From: Lachnospiraceae bacterium V9D3004
GTDB lineage: Bacteria; Bacillota; Clostridia; Lachnospirales; Lachnospiraceae
Length of the DNA: 64,000 nt
Direction of reading: 5' to 3'
NCBI GenBank assembly: GCA_000621985.1
Contig: JHWW01000001.1
Span: 124,001-188,000, forward strand
The notes under the pieces are model-generated. The model searched no databases. It was not told the origin of the DNA and saw nothing but the letters and a program-made list of their open reading frames with translations. Below, piece after piece: positions 9,309 through 17,795 of the stretch; position 1 is the stretch's first letter, and each line of letters opens with the position of its first letter. The translations under genes were made by a program, and so were the position numbers.

Positions 9309-10142
9309 TCATGCACCCAAGCCATTTACAGCGTCGATTGCGGGAACAAGCCAGTCGGAATTGTAGTCTTCTATAGCACCTTCATCAACGGCTTTTGCGA
9401 TTGAAGGATCGATAGGAATTCTTCCAAGGACCGGAAGAGAATATTCTGCCGCTATCTCATTAAGGTGGCTTTCACCGAATATCGGGATCTGTTTTCCACA
9501 GTCGGGGCATGATACATAGCTCATATTTTCTACAATACCGATGATAGGAATGTTCATGGCTTTTGCCATCTTAACAGCTTTTTCGACGATCATCGATACA
9601 AGCTCCTGAGGAGAAGTCACAACGATTATTCCGTCTACCGGAAGTGACTGGAATACCGTTAACGGCACGTCTCCTGTGCCCGGCGGCATATCAACAAGAA
9701 GAGTATCTATATCTTTCCATATGACATCTGTCCAAAACTGTTTTACGGTGCCTGCAATGATCGGACCGCGCCAGATAACGGGATCGGATGTGTTCTCAAG
9801 CAGAAGATTGATTGACATCAGATCTATTCCGGTTTTGGTTGTAACAGGTATAATACCGTCATTGTTACCGGTGGCTTTTTCTGTGATTCCGAACGCTTTT
9901 GGTATTGACGGACCGGTTATGTCGGCATCAAGAATACCGGTCTTTTTGCCTGAACGCTGTAATCCCGTAGCAAGTAGCCCTGTAACGAGGGACTTTCCTA
10001 CGCCGCCCTTTCCACTGACAATTCCTATTACTTTCTTAATGCTGCTGTTTGGATTGCATGGAGCAAGAAAACTCTGGGGAGCGGTTCTGTCACTGCAACT
10101 CGATCCGCAGGATGAACAGTCATGTGAACAACTATCACTCAT
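9309..10142 (-). CDS. apbC: Mrp/NBP35-type Fe-S cluster carrier ATPase
   Basis: A 277-residue P-loop ATPase of the Mrp/ApbC/NBP35 family, which binds and transfers iron-sulfur clusters in the cytoplasm. The N-terminus is cysteine-rich (CSHDCSSCGSSC, residues 4-15). The deviant Walker A is GKGGVGKS, followed by DADITGPSIPKAFG and the DMPPGTGD switch. A CPDC pair near residue 212 is the usual cluster-binding site at the dimer interface. It precedes thiN with a 17-base gap to the preferred thiN start, so the two are probably co-transcribed. AGGTTTATT precedes the ATG (GGAGG 8 bases upstream). Confidence 0.9.
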   Translation of the reverse strand: MSDSCSHDCSSCGSSCSDRTAPQSFLAPCNPNSSIKKVIGIVSGKGGVGKSLVTGLLATGLQRSGKKTGILDADITGPSIPKAFGITEKATGNNDGIIPVTTKTGIDLMSINLLLENTSDPVIWRGPIIAGTVKQFWTDVIWKDIDTLLVDMPPGTGDVPLTVFQSLPVDGIIVVTSPQELVSMIVEKAVKMAKAMNIPIIGIVENMSYVSCPDCGKQIPIFGESHLNEIAAEYSLPVLGRIPIDPSIAKAVDEGAIEDYNSDWLVPAIDAVNGLGA

Positions 10143-10172
10143 AATAAACCTCCGTATTATATAAATATTAAT

Positions 10173-10210
10173 TCTCTTATACTGTGCTTTACACAGTAAC
10201 AGCTAAGAGA
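10173..10210. repeat. Nested inverted repeat in the apbC leader
   Basis: Outer arms TCTCTTA (10173-10179) and TAAGAGA (10204-10210) enclose inner arms ACTGTG (10181-10186) and CACAGT (10192-10197). It lies 31 bases upstream of the apbC start. It could be an operator, an mRNA hairpin, or a degenerate relative of the family-1 repeats, whose tail also begins ACTGTG. Confidence 0.45.
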
Positions 10211-10268
10211 CATTTTATAAGTCCTAAAAATATTTGTCAAGGCGGTGCCTGTATGTTATCATGTTATC

Positions 10269-10410
10269 AAAGGTTCCTGTGAAGCAGGAACCGCCCTCAC
10301 ACCCACAGCCACAAGCAGCGAAGCTGCGACATACGCGAAGCGGATGGGCTGCGGGTTGTGTGGGGACCGTGAATAAGTAGAAAGCGAAAAAGGTTCCTGT
10401 GAAGCAGGAA
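10269..10410. repeat. Repeat element bounded by 22-base direct repeats, upstream of hprK
   Basis: The 22-base sequence beginning AAAGGTTCC and ending GCAGGAA occurs at 10269-10290 and again at 10389-10410. Each copy is itself a hairpin (TTCCTG...CAGGAA). Between them lie complementary GC-rich arms near 10291-10310 and 10345-10367, a GCAGCGAAGCTGC hairpin, and a tail CCGTGAATAAGTAG that resembles the family-1 tail. It fills most of the gap between the divergent apbC and hprK. Confidence 0.6.
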
Positions 10411-10442
10411 TAATATAATACACATGAAAGGCGGGGTGGAAT

Positions 10443-11381
10443 ATGAATACTGTAACGCTTGATAAACTGGTCGAAAAAATGCAGCTCAAAAATCTTACAC
10501 CCAATATTGATACAACCGGTATTGAGATCAAAGTGTACGATGTCAACAGACCTGCTTTGCAGCTGTCGGGTTTTTTTGATTATTTTGACATGCACAGAAT
10601 GCAGATAATCGGTCATGTTGAACATACATTTATAGAACAAAGACTTCAGAATCACGGGATCAATGAGATAAGAGAGATCATGGCTCACGGAGTACCGTGT
10701 ATTACATACTGCCGTGGCATAGAAGTGTCGGAAGATATAATTCAGGCAGGTAATGAGTTCGGGGTTCCGGTACTCAGTACCACCGAGACAACATCGGCTT
10801 TCATGGCTGAAGTGATCAGATGGCTTAGGGTTGAACTGGCACCGAGAATATCGGTTCACGGGGTTCTTGTTGATATATACGGTGAAGGTGTTCTGATAAT
10901 GGGTGAGAGTGGTATAGGTAAGAGTGAGGTTGCTCTCGAGCTTATTCACAGAGGACACAGACTTGTATCCGATGATGTTGTTGAGATCATAAAAGTAAGT
11001 GATGAGACACTTATCGGAACGGCGCCCGATATCACAAGACATTTTATTGAGCTTAGAGGAATCGGGATCGTGGATGCCAAGTCACTTTTCGGAATCGAAG
11101 GAGTTAAGGATACGCAGGCAATTGACCTTGTTATAAGACTCGAGGAATGGAATAAAGATTCGGATTATGACAGGCTGGGACTTGAAGAGCAGTACACCGA
11201 TTTCCTCGGCAATAAGGTTGTATGCCATTCAATCCCCATAAGACCCGGTCGTAACCTTGCGATAATCTGCGAGGCTGCGGCAGTTAATTTCAGACAGAAG
11301 AAGATGGGTTATGATGCTGCCAAAGAGATGTACAACAGAGTGATCAATAAGATGATGCGTAATGGCAACGAACAGAAGTAA
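10443..11381 (+). CDS. hprK: HPr kinase/phosphorylase
   Basis: Phosphorylates and dephosphorylates the regulatory serine of HPr and Crh, the central switch of carbon catabolite control in Firmicutes. The 312-residue protein has the N-terminal DRTGG-like domain, then VHG (catalytic-region His140), Walker A GESGIGKS at 154-161, SDDVVEI, and the family signature ELRGIGIVDAKSLFG. GGCGGGGTGG sits just before the ATG. It heads a run of same-strand genes that includes a Crh-like substrate 6 kb downstream. Confidence 0.95.
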   Translation: MNTVTLDKLVEKMQLKNLTPNIDTTGIEIKVYDVNRPALQLSGFFDYFDMHRMQIIGHVEHTFIEQRLQNHGINEIREIMAHGVPCITYCRGIEVSEDIIQAGNEFGVPVLSTTETTSAFMAEVIRWLRVELAPRISVHGVLVDIYGEGVLIMGESGIGKSEVALELIHRGHRLVSDDVVEIIKVSDETLIGTAPDITRHFIELRGIGIVDAKSLFGIEGVKDTQAIDLVIRLEEWNKDSDYDRLGLEEQYTDFLGNKVVCHSIPIRPGRNLAIICEAAAVNFRQKKMGYDAAKEMYNRVINKMMRNGNEQK

Positions 11382-11408
11382 AAGAACCGGAAGGAGCAAT
11401 AATCGTAT

Positions 11409-12362
11409 ATGAAAAAATATTATATAGGCGTCGATGTAGGCGGTACATCAGCAAAGTTTGGATTGTATGCGGAACAGGGAAGCGAAGGAAATGTGGAACA
11501 AAAGTGGAGTGTACCCACAACAGGTAAGGATGCATCCGACGTTCTGCTCGGAAAACTTGCTGACAGTATTAAAGAAAAATGCGTTGAATACAATATAGAT
11601 ATGTCTCAGGTGGCAGGTGTCGGAATAGGTATCCCCGGACCCGTAGATGATAAGGGAGTTGTACTTAATTGTGCCAACCTCAACTTCGGGATCGTACCTG
11701 TAAAGGACATTATGAAAAAGCTTACCGGCGTGGACAATGTAGCCGTCGGAAATGACGCCAATGTTGCCGCACTTGGAGAGATGTGGAAAGGCGGAGCAAG
11801 AGGATATACGGATATTGTTATGGTTACTCTCGGTACAGGTGTCGGCGGAGGAATCGTGGTAGACGGTAAGATACATGTGGGAAGCGCCGGAGCGGCGGCT
11901 GAGATCGGTCATATCACGGTTGAACCAAATGAGACGGAAAGCTGTGGATGCGGCTGTCACGGCTGCCTTGAACAATATGCTTCAGCTACCGGAGTTGTGA
12001 GGCTTGCAAAGAAGGAGATAAATGATCATCCGGAATCTGTGCTTTTTTCAAAAGGCGATTCATTATCCGCAAAAGATATATTTGATGCCGCAAAATCAGG
12101 TGATGAGTATGCATGTAAGATAGTTGAAAGATCCGTAAGATATCTCGGTATCGCATTATCGAACATTGCAAGTGTATGTGATCCTCAGCTGTTCCTTATA
12201 GGAGGCGGAGTTGCAGCTGCAGGAAACATAATAATCGAAGGCGCCAAAAAGTATTATGATGAATATTCGCTTAAAGCCCTCAAGAATAAAGAGATCGTAC
12301 TTGCCGAACTCGGCAATGATGCCGGAATGCTCGGCTGTATCAGGCTTGCCGGAGCGGAGTAA
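11409..12362 (+). CDS. glcK: ROK-family glucokinase
   Basis: Phosphorylates glucose (possibly other hexoses) with ATP to feed glycolysis. The 317-residue protein opens with GVDVGGTSAKFGLY (phosphate 1). It has VGIGIPGPVD, VGNDANVAALGE, the glycine-rich TLGTGVGGG, EIGHITVEP with the catalytic and sugar-binding residues, and the ROK zinc cluster CGCGCHGCLEQYAS. The start lies 27 bases after hprK with a GAAGGAG site. Pairing with hprK suggests coordination of sugar kinase supply with catabolite control. Confidence 0.93.
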   Translation: MKKYYIGVDVGGTSAKFGLYAEQGSEGNVEQKWSVPTTGKDASDVLLGKLADSIKEKCVEYNIDMSQVAGVGIGIPGPVDDKGVVLNCANLNFGIVPVKDIMKKLTGVDNVAVGNDANVAALGEMWKGGARGYTDIVMVTLGTGVGGGIVVDGKIHVGSAGAAAEIGHITVEPNETESCGCGCHGCLEQYASATGVVRLAKKEINDHPESVLFSKGDSLSAKDIFDAAKSGDEYACKIVERSVRYLGIALSNIASVCDPQLFLIGGGVAAAGNIIIEGAKKYYDEYSLKALKNKEIVLAELGNDAGMLGCIRLAGAE

Positions 12363-12474
12363 ATATATGTAACTGCCCGGGAGCTCTTTGCTGCCAATGT
12401 GTTCATAGAACAGTATAGGCAACGAATTTAAGATACCAAAAAATGGTAATAATATAAATGCACGTGAGGTGTAC

Positions 12475-13377
12475 ATGGATATATATAGAAGTTTATGTGA
12501 TATTGCAAAAGAGGAGAATGTCGCTGTTAATGAACCGATGAGCAGACATACTTCATTCAGAACAGGAGGCCCGGCGGATTATTTTGTGACGCCGGATAAT
12601 GCGAAGGCTCTTGTCGGATTATTAAGATTCTGCGATGAGGAGAAGATCAGTTATCATATTCACGGAAACGGCAGTAATGTGCTTTTTTCCGATGAAGGAT
12701 ACAGAGGAGCCATAATAAGCATAGGTAAGAATATGTCGGATATTGATATAGAAGGCGATGAAATTACCGCAGGATCGGGAATCTCATTGTCGGCTCTTTC
12801 ATCCGCAGCAGCAGGAAAAGGTCTTGCCGGTCTTGAATTTGCTTCGGGGATTCCCGGGACTCTCGGAGGCGCGGTGACAATGAATGCCGGAGCTTACGGA
12901 GGCGAGATGAAAGATGTCCTTGTGTCTGTGGATGTATGCAGCCGTGACGGGCATATTACAACTCTTTCTAAAGAAGAACTTGAACTCGGTTACAGAACAA
13001 GCATAATACAAAAGAAGGATTATATCGTTCTTTCAGCTAAGATTAAGCTTAATAAAGGAAATGAAGAAGATATCAGGGCGTTAATGAGAGAACTCAATAA
13101 CAGACGAAGGGATAAGCAGCCGCTTGAATACGGAAGCGCCGGAAGCACATTTAAGAGGCCTGAGGGACATTTTGCGGGAAAGCTTATCGAGGAGTGCGGA
13201 CTTAAAGGTTATCGTGTCGGTGATGCGATGGTGTCTGAAAAACATGCGGGATTTGTCGTTAATGTGGGAGAAGCATCCTCGGAGGATGTGTTAAAAGTTA
13301 TAAGACATGTACAGGATGAGGTAAAAAAGGTACATAATATCTCTCTTGAGACGGAAGTAAAACTGATAGGGTTCTGA
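12475..13377 (+). CDS. murB: UDP-N-acetylenolpyruvoylglucosamine reductase
   Basis: Reduces UDP-GlcNAc-enolpyruvate to UDP-MurNAc with NADPH and FAD, an early peptidoglycan precursor step. Motifs include RTGGPADYFV, the FAD-binding SGIPGTLGGAVTMNAGAYGGE, GYRTS, GSAGSTFKRPEG with the proton-donor serine, and the C-terminal ETEVKLIGF with the catalytic glutamate. The length of 300 residues is usual for the Firmicutes type. ATG 12475 gives MDIYRSL; a GTG six bases earlier is less likely, although the GAGGTG site is close to the ATG. It follows glcK by 112 bases. Confidence 0.94.
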   Translation: MDIYRSLCDIAKEENVAVNEPMSRHTSFRTGGPADYFVTPDNAKALVGLLRFCDEEKISYHIHGNGSNVLFSDEGYRGAIISIGKNMSDIDIEGDEITAGSGISLSALSSAAAGKGLAGLEFASGIPGTLGGAVTMNAGAYGGEMKDVLVSVDVCSRDGHITTLSKEELELGYRTSIIQKKDYIVLSAKIKLNKGNEEDIRALMRELNNRRRDKQPLEYGSAGSTFKRPEGHFAGKLIEECGLKGYRVGDAMVSEKHAGFVVNVGEASSEDVLKVIRHVQDEVKKVHNISLETEVKLIGF

Positions 13378-13443
13378 TGGTTGGCAGGAATATCTAAACA
13401 GGCGTGCCAATATAATAAATACAGGGAATGGGAGTGGCTGAAT

Positions 13444-15594
13444 ATGGTACTTGTTGACGAAAACAATAAGCTGACGGGAAAGCAAAGATTAATGTACGCA
13501 TTGATACTTTCCGCAGTGGGACTTGCAGTGAATTATATAGGGAGCGCGTTTGCCAATTATTTTGAGCTACCTTTGTTTCTTGATACGATAGGTACGGTGG
13601 CGGCGGCTGTACTCGGAGGTTATATTCCGGGTATACTGGTCGGCTTTATGACCAATATGATCAATCTGGCTATTGACCCGACGACAATATATTACGGTTT
13701 CCTTAATGTATTGATCGCTGTCTGCGCTTCGTTTTTTGCCAATAAGGGTTATCTGAAAAGAATATATACGGTCCCGCTTTTTATTCTGATAATGGCATTC
13801 ATCGGAGGAATACTGGGGTCGATCGTTACATGGTTTTTGTACGGATTCAGTGAGGATTCCATAGCATTTTCTTTCATATCGGATATGTATGCAGGAGGAA
13901 CTCTAGGCAGTTTCGAAGCGCAACTTGCATCAGATTTTCTGAAAGACCTGATCGATAAGACCATCAATGTGCTGATCGTTTTTTCTGTATTTAAATTATT
14001 GCCTGATCGTATAAAAGAGATATTGAATTTTGACGGCTGGCAGCAGAGTCCACTTACCAAAAAGGCGCAGGAAGCAGTTAAAAAAAGTGACAGCAGAGTT
14101 ATATCACTTCGTACAAAAGTACTGCTTCTTATCATATTTGCTTCGATACCGATCGCCATGGAGGCTACGGGGATAAGTTACATGCTCTATTATAACTCAA
14201 CGGTTGATGATCATACCAGATTCGCCGAGGGAGTTACGGAGCTTGCGGCAAGTATAATAGACGGTGACAAGGTTGACGAATACTTAGAAAAAGGCGAAGC
14301 AGCCGATGGATACACAGAGATTGAAAAGTTGTTATACGGAGTAAGAAACAGTTCTCCGGATATAGAATATGTATATGTATATAAGATAATGGAAGACGGT
14401 TGCCATGTGGTATTTGATCTTGATAGCGAAGAAGTCGAAGGTTCAGAACCGGGAGAGATAGTTCCTTTTGATGAGTCATTTTCCGAACTGATACCTACAT
14501 TACTTGAAGGAAAGCCCATAGATCCGATCATTACCGACGATTCATACGGCTGGCTTCTTACTGTATATAAGCCTGTATATGATTCGAAGGGTGAATGTGT
14601 CTGCTATACAGCGGCAGACATATCAATGGAGCAGTTAAGATCCGATAGCTACTGCTTTTTTACCAAACTGATATCACTGTTTCTCGGGTTCTTTATCATG
14701 ATACTTGCGATCGGACTCTGGATCGCACAGTTTAACATACTGTTCCCGGTGAACACGATGGCAATGACTGCGACCGCGTTCGCATACAACAGTGAATCCG
14801 CCCGTGAGAACAGTGTTGAAAGTATAGAAAAGCTCGGAATACATACAGGTGATGAGATTGAGAATCTGTACAGGGCATTCGTTAAGACCACTCAGGACAG
14901 TATGACTTATGTTAATGACATACAAAATAAAAATGTGACTATAACGAAGATGCAGAACGGTCTTATCATGGTCCTTGCGGATATCGTGGAGAGTCGTGAC
15001 CAGTGCACGGGCGATCATGTGCGTAAGACTGCCGCATATGCTGAGATAATAATGAATGAGATGAAAAAAAAGGGTATACATACGGATGTGCTCACTTCGG
15101 AATTCATGTCAAATGTAGTGAATTCGGCACCGCTTCATGACGTGGGTAAGATACATGTCCCGGATGCGGTTCTCAATAAGCCGGGAAGACTTACGGATGA
15201 AGAATTCGAGCTTATGAAAAAGCATACTATCGCAGGAGGAGACATTATAAAACAGGCGATAGAAAAGGTGCCTGAATCGGCATATCTTAACGAAGCATAT
15301 AATCTTGCCATGTACCATCATGAGAAATGGGACGGTTCCGGATATCCTCATGGAATATCCGGAGAAGAGATTCCTTTGTCGGCAAGGATAATGGCTATTG
15401 CAGATGTATTTGATGCGCTTGTGTCAAAGAGAAGTTATAAAGAGGCATTTTCATTTGAGAAAGCCATGGACATAATCATAGAGGGAAAAGGAAAGCATTT
15501 TGATCCGACCATAGTTGACATATTCGTCGGAGCATCAGATGAAGCACGTAAGATTGCCGAAGATTTCAGTAAGGGCGGAAGAATAGAATTCTAA
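13444..15594 (+). CDS. Membrane HD-GYP cyclic-di-GMP phosphodiesterase-like sensor
   Basis: A 716-residue membrane signalling protein. The first 200 residues hold about six membrane helices, with a layout like ECF-transporter S components or integral-membrane sensor domains (FLDTIGTVAAAVLGGYIPG). An extracellular sensor region with a dCache-like look (about 240-410) and a further membrane helix follow, then a linker and an HD-GYP domain. HDVGKIHVP is near residue 565 and HHEKWDGSGYP near 625, both complete, so hydrolysis of c-di-GMP is likely. ATG 13444 is chosen over a TTG at 13381 because GGGAGTGG precedes it. It lies between murB and rapZ, an unusual position. Confidence 0.88.
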   Translation: MVLVDENNKLTGKQRLMYALILSAVGLAVNYIGSAFANYFELPLFLDTIGTVAAAVLGGYIPGILVGFMTNMINLAIDPTTIYYGFLNVLIAVCASFFANKGYLKRIYTVPLFILIMAFIGGILGSIVTWFLYGFSEDSIAFSFISDMYAGGTLGSFEAQLASDFLKDLIDKTINVLIVFSVFKLLPDRIKEILNFDGWQQSPLTKKAQEAVKKSDSRVISLRTKVLLLIIFASIPIAMEATGISYMLYYNSTVDDHTRFAEGVTELAASIIDGDKVDEYLEKGEAADGYTEIEKLLYGVRNSSPDIEYVYVYKIMEDGCHVVFDLDSEEVEGSEPGEIVPFDESFSELIPTLLEGKPIDPIITDDSYGWLLTVYKPVYDSKGECVCYTAADISMEQLRSDSYCFFTKLISLFLGFFIMILAIGLWIAQFNILFPVNTMAMTATAFAYNSESARENSVESIEKLGIHTGDEIENLYRAFVKTTQDSMTYVNDIQNKNVTITKMQNGLIMVLADIVESRDQCTGDHVRKTAAYAEIIMNEMKKKGIHTDVLTSEFMSNVVNSAPLHDVGKIHVPDAVLNKPGRLTDEEFELMKKHTIAGGDIIKQAIEKVPESAYLNEAYNLAMYHHEKWDGSGYPHGISGEEIPLSARIMAIADVFDALVSKRSYKEAFSFEKAMDIIIEGKGKHFDPTIVDIFVGASDEARKIAEDFSKGGRIEF

Positions 15595-15607
15595 GAGGAG
15601 TCTTGTT

Positions 15608-16483
15608 ATGGATAACAGCAGATTATTGTTTGTGACCGGAATGTCCGGTGCGGGAAAAAGTTCGGTTCTTAAGATGTTGGAAGATGCAGGATATTTTTGC
15701 GTTGATAATCTGCCTATATCGCTAATACCGACTTTTGTGGAGCTCATATGCAAGACTTCGGATAAGACCGGATATACAGCGCTCAGTGTTGATATCAGAA
15801 GCGGGGATTCTCTTAAGGGAATAGAGAGCGTACTAGGCCAGCTTGAAGAAACCGGGTTCAATTATCAGATACTTTTCCTTGATGCGTCCACGGATGTTCT
15901 CGTCAAAAGGTTCAAGGAAACCAGAAGAACTCATCCTCTTGCCGAGGTGGGACGGATTGACAAGGGCATTGAGGCAGAGCGTAAGCAGTTGCTTTTTTTG
16001 AGAAATAATGCGGATTATATCATAGATACGAGCAGAATGCTGATCAGGGAACTAAAGGCGGATATAGAGAGTATATTCATTGAAGGAAAGTCATTCAGGA
16101 ATTTTGTGATCACGATCATTTCTTTCGGCTACAAATACGGAATACCTTCGGACTGTGATCTTGTGTTCGACGTAAGATTTCTTCCGAATCCTTTTTATGT
16201 TGATGAACTTCGTGAGAAGACGGGTAATGACGAAGAAGTGTATAATTTTGTAATGTCGGAGAAAAGAGCACCGGTATATCTTGACAAATTGGAAGATATG
16301 CTGAGATTTTTGATCCCGGGTTATATTGAAGAGGGAAAGAACCAGCTTGTGGTCGGCATCGGATGTACGGGCGGACGTCACAGATCGGTTACCCTTGCAA
16401 GAGCCATACACGACAGATTGTCCGATCTGGATTATTCCATAAGGCTCGAACACAGAGATATCAAGAAATATATAGGTGAGTAA
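15608..16483 (+). CDS. rapZ: RNase adapter / nucleotide-binding protein RapZ (YvcJ)
   Basis: A 291-residue P-loop protein of the RapZ/YvcJ family. In enterobacteria it controls glucosamine-6-phosphate synthase through small RNAs; in Bacillus it is a nucleotide-binding protein of less clear role. Walker A is GMSGAGKS near residues 11-18, followed by FCVDNLPISLIP. The conserved C-terminal VVGIGCTGGRHRSV and the HRDI end are present. It begins 14 bases after the HD-GYP gene with AGAGGAG and is followed by whiA after three bases, so the two are co-translated. Confidence 0.94.
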   Translation: MDNSRLLFVTGMSGAGKSSVLKMLEDAGYFCVDNLPISLIPTFVELICKTSDKTGYTALSVDIRSGDSLKGIESVLGQLEETGFNYQILFLDASTDVLVKRFKETRRTHPLAEVGRIDKGIEAERKQLLFLRNNADYIIDTSRMLIRELKADIESIFIEGKSFRNFVITIISFGYKYGIPSDCDLVFDVRFLPNPFYVDELREKTGNDEEVYNFVMSEKRAPVYLDKLEDMLRFLIPGYIEEGKNQLVVGIGCTGGRHRSVTLARAIHDRLSDLDYSIRLEHRDIKKYIGE

Positions 16484-16486
16484 CAT

Positions 16487-17428
16487 ATGTCATTTTCAAC
16501 GGATGTCAAGGAAGAACTTGCAAAACAGATAAGTCCCGCAAGGCATTGCAGGATCGCGGAGATAGCTGCCATAATCCATTTTTGCGGCAGGATCGTACAG
16601 GGTAAGACAGGAATTTACATAAAAATCCAAACAGAAAACTTGACAGTAGCAACAAAATATTTTATCTTATTAGAGAAAACGTTCAGGATACGTGCCGAAG
16701 CAGTGGTTAGAAAGAGCCACAATGCAACATACTATCAGGTGGTTGTCAACGATGATGAGAGTTGTCAGAATATTCTGAAATCAATAAAGGTTTTTGATGA
16801 TTCGGGAAACAGGTTGTATGATGACGGAAGGATATCAAGGATCATTGTTCAGAATCCATGCTGTAAACGTGCATTTCTACGCGGCGCATTCGTGACTTCA
16901 GGATCCGCTACCGATCCTTATAAGGGATATCATTATGAGATCGTGGCGGGTAATAATGAGAGGGCCGATGTGATCGAAGATATTCTTCGTGCATTTGATA
17001 TCGAACCCCGGCATACGATACGTAAAAACAACATTATCGTATACGTAAAAGAGGGAGCACAGGTTTCGGATCTGCTCGGTATCATGGAAGCCAATGTCTC
17101 AATGATGAATTTTGAGAATGCTAGGATATATAAGGAAATGCGTAATGACGTTAACAGAAAGGTTAATTGTGAGACTGCCAATCTGAGTAAGACGACCGCG
17201 ACTGCCGCCAGACAACGGCAGGATATCATGTTCATTCGCGACAATTGCGGATTCGGTAATCTGTCCGAACAGCTTCAGGAGATAGCAAGGCTGCGTCTGG
17301 ACAATCCGGATGCTTCACTGAAGGAACTGGGAGAGATGCTCGAACCGCCGCTTGGCAAGTCGGGTGTTAATCACAGGCTACGCAAACTCAGTGAGATAGC
17401 TGAAGATCTGCGCAAAAGAAAGGAGTAA
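16487..17428 (+). CDS. whiA: WhiA sporulation/cell-division regulator
   Basis: A 313-residue DNA-binding protein with an N-terminal LAGLIDADG-like fold (SFSTDVKEELAKQI, then RKSHNATYYQV and the RGAFVTSGSATDP segment) and a C-terminal helix-turn-helix (LKELGEMLEPPLGKSGVNHR). WhiA family members affect cell division and chromosome segregation in Bacillus and sporulation in Streptomyces. It directly follows rapZ; the yvcK gene found between them in Bacillus is absent here. The crh-like gene starts eight bases after its stop. Confidence 0.94.
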   Translation: MSFSTDVKEELAKQISPARHCRIAEIAAIIHFCGRIVQGKTGIYIKIQTENLTVATKYFILLEKTFRIRAEAVVRKSHNATYYQVVVNDDESCQNILKSIKVFDDSGNRLYDDGRISRIIVQNPCCKRAFLRGAFVTSGSATDPYKGYHYEIVAGNNERADVIEDILRAFDIEPRHTIRKNNIIVYVKEGAQVSDLLGIMEANVSMMNFENARIYKEMRNDVNRKVNCETANLSKTTATAARQRQDIMFIRDNCGFGNLSEQLQEIARLRLDNPDASLKELGEMLEPPLGKSGVNHRLRKLSEIAEDLRKRKE

Positions 17429-17435
17429 TATAATA

Positions 17436-17690
17436 ATGGTAGCCAAGAAGATCAATATCAATATTGACAGCAACCAGGGAGCAAGACCGGTTGCATTACT
17501 CGTACAGGTAGCAAGCAGATTTGAATGTCATATTGATGTGGAACATGACGACAAGAAGGTAAATGCTAAAAGTATTATGGGGATGATGTCATTAGGACTT
17601 ACCGAAGGGGAAGAGGTAACAATATACGCTGACGGCGATGATGAGACCGAAGCGATCAATGACATCGAAAAATGCCTTTGTGGGGTATAG
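17436..17690 (+). CDS. crh: Crh-like HPr-family protein, catalytic His15 replaced by Gly
   Basis: An 84-residue HPr-fold protein. It aligns without gaps to HPr: SNQGARPVALLVQ takes the place of the usual active-site segment GIHARPA, so position 15 is glycine instead of the phospho-accepting histidine. Ser46 in the regulatory segment NAKSIMGMMSLG is intact. It therefore cannot take part in PTS phosphotransfer by the normal route, but it can be a target of HPr kinase, as is Crh of Bacillus, which has Gln15. In B. subtilis crh also follows whiA (yvcL), so gene order supports the call. A terminator follows. The role as a CcpA co-effector is inference. Confidence 0.88.
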   Translation: MVAKKININIDSNQGARPVALLVQVASRFECHIDVEHDDKKVNAKSIMGMMSLGLTEGEEVTIYADGDDETEAINDIEKCLCGV

Positions 17691-17731
17691 GCTGAGGGTT
17701 ACTGTTTTTGAATAAGTACAGCAAAAAAGAT

Positions 17732-17765
17732 AAGATGATTCCTGCTTTGCGGGAGTCATCTTTTA
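17732..17765 (+). terminator. Intrinsic terminator after crh-like gene
   Basis: Fourteen-pair stem (17732-17745 with 17749-17762, two G-U pairs) with a TTT loop, running into TTTTA. It separates the crh-like gene from dnaE. Confidence 0.85.
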
Positions 17766-17795
17766 TCCTATCTTGAGAACGGGAGGTAACTGCAT

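Noticed and set aside
9676-10164. 162-codon plus-strand open frame
   Set aside because: Antisense to the Mrp-like ATPase with intact Walker A and cysteine motifs.
10269-10410. CRISPR repeat pair
   Set aside because: Only two copies about 98 bases apart, palindromic, with no further units or cas genes.
9293-10442. TPP riboswitch before thiN
   Set aside because: No CTGAGA/THI-element-like sequence was found in the leader of apbC or thiN.
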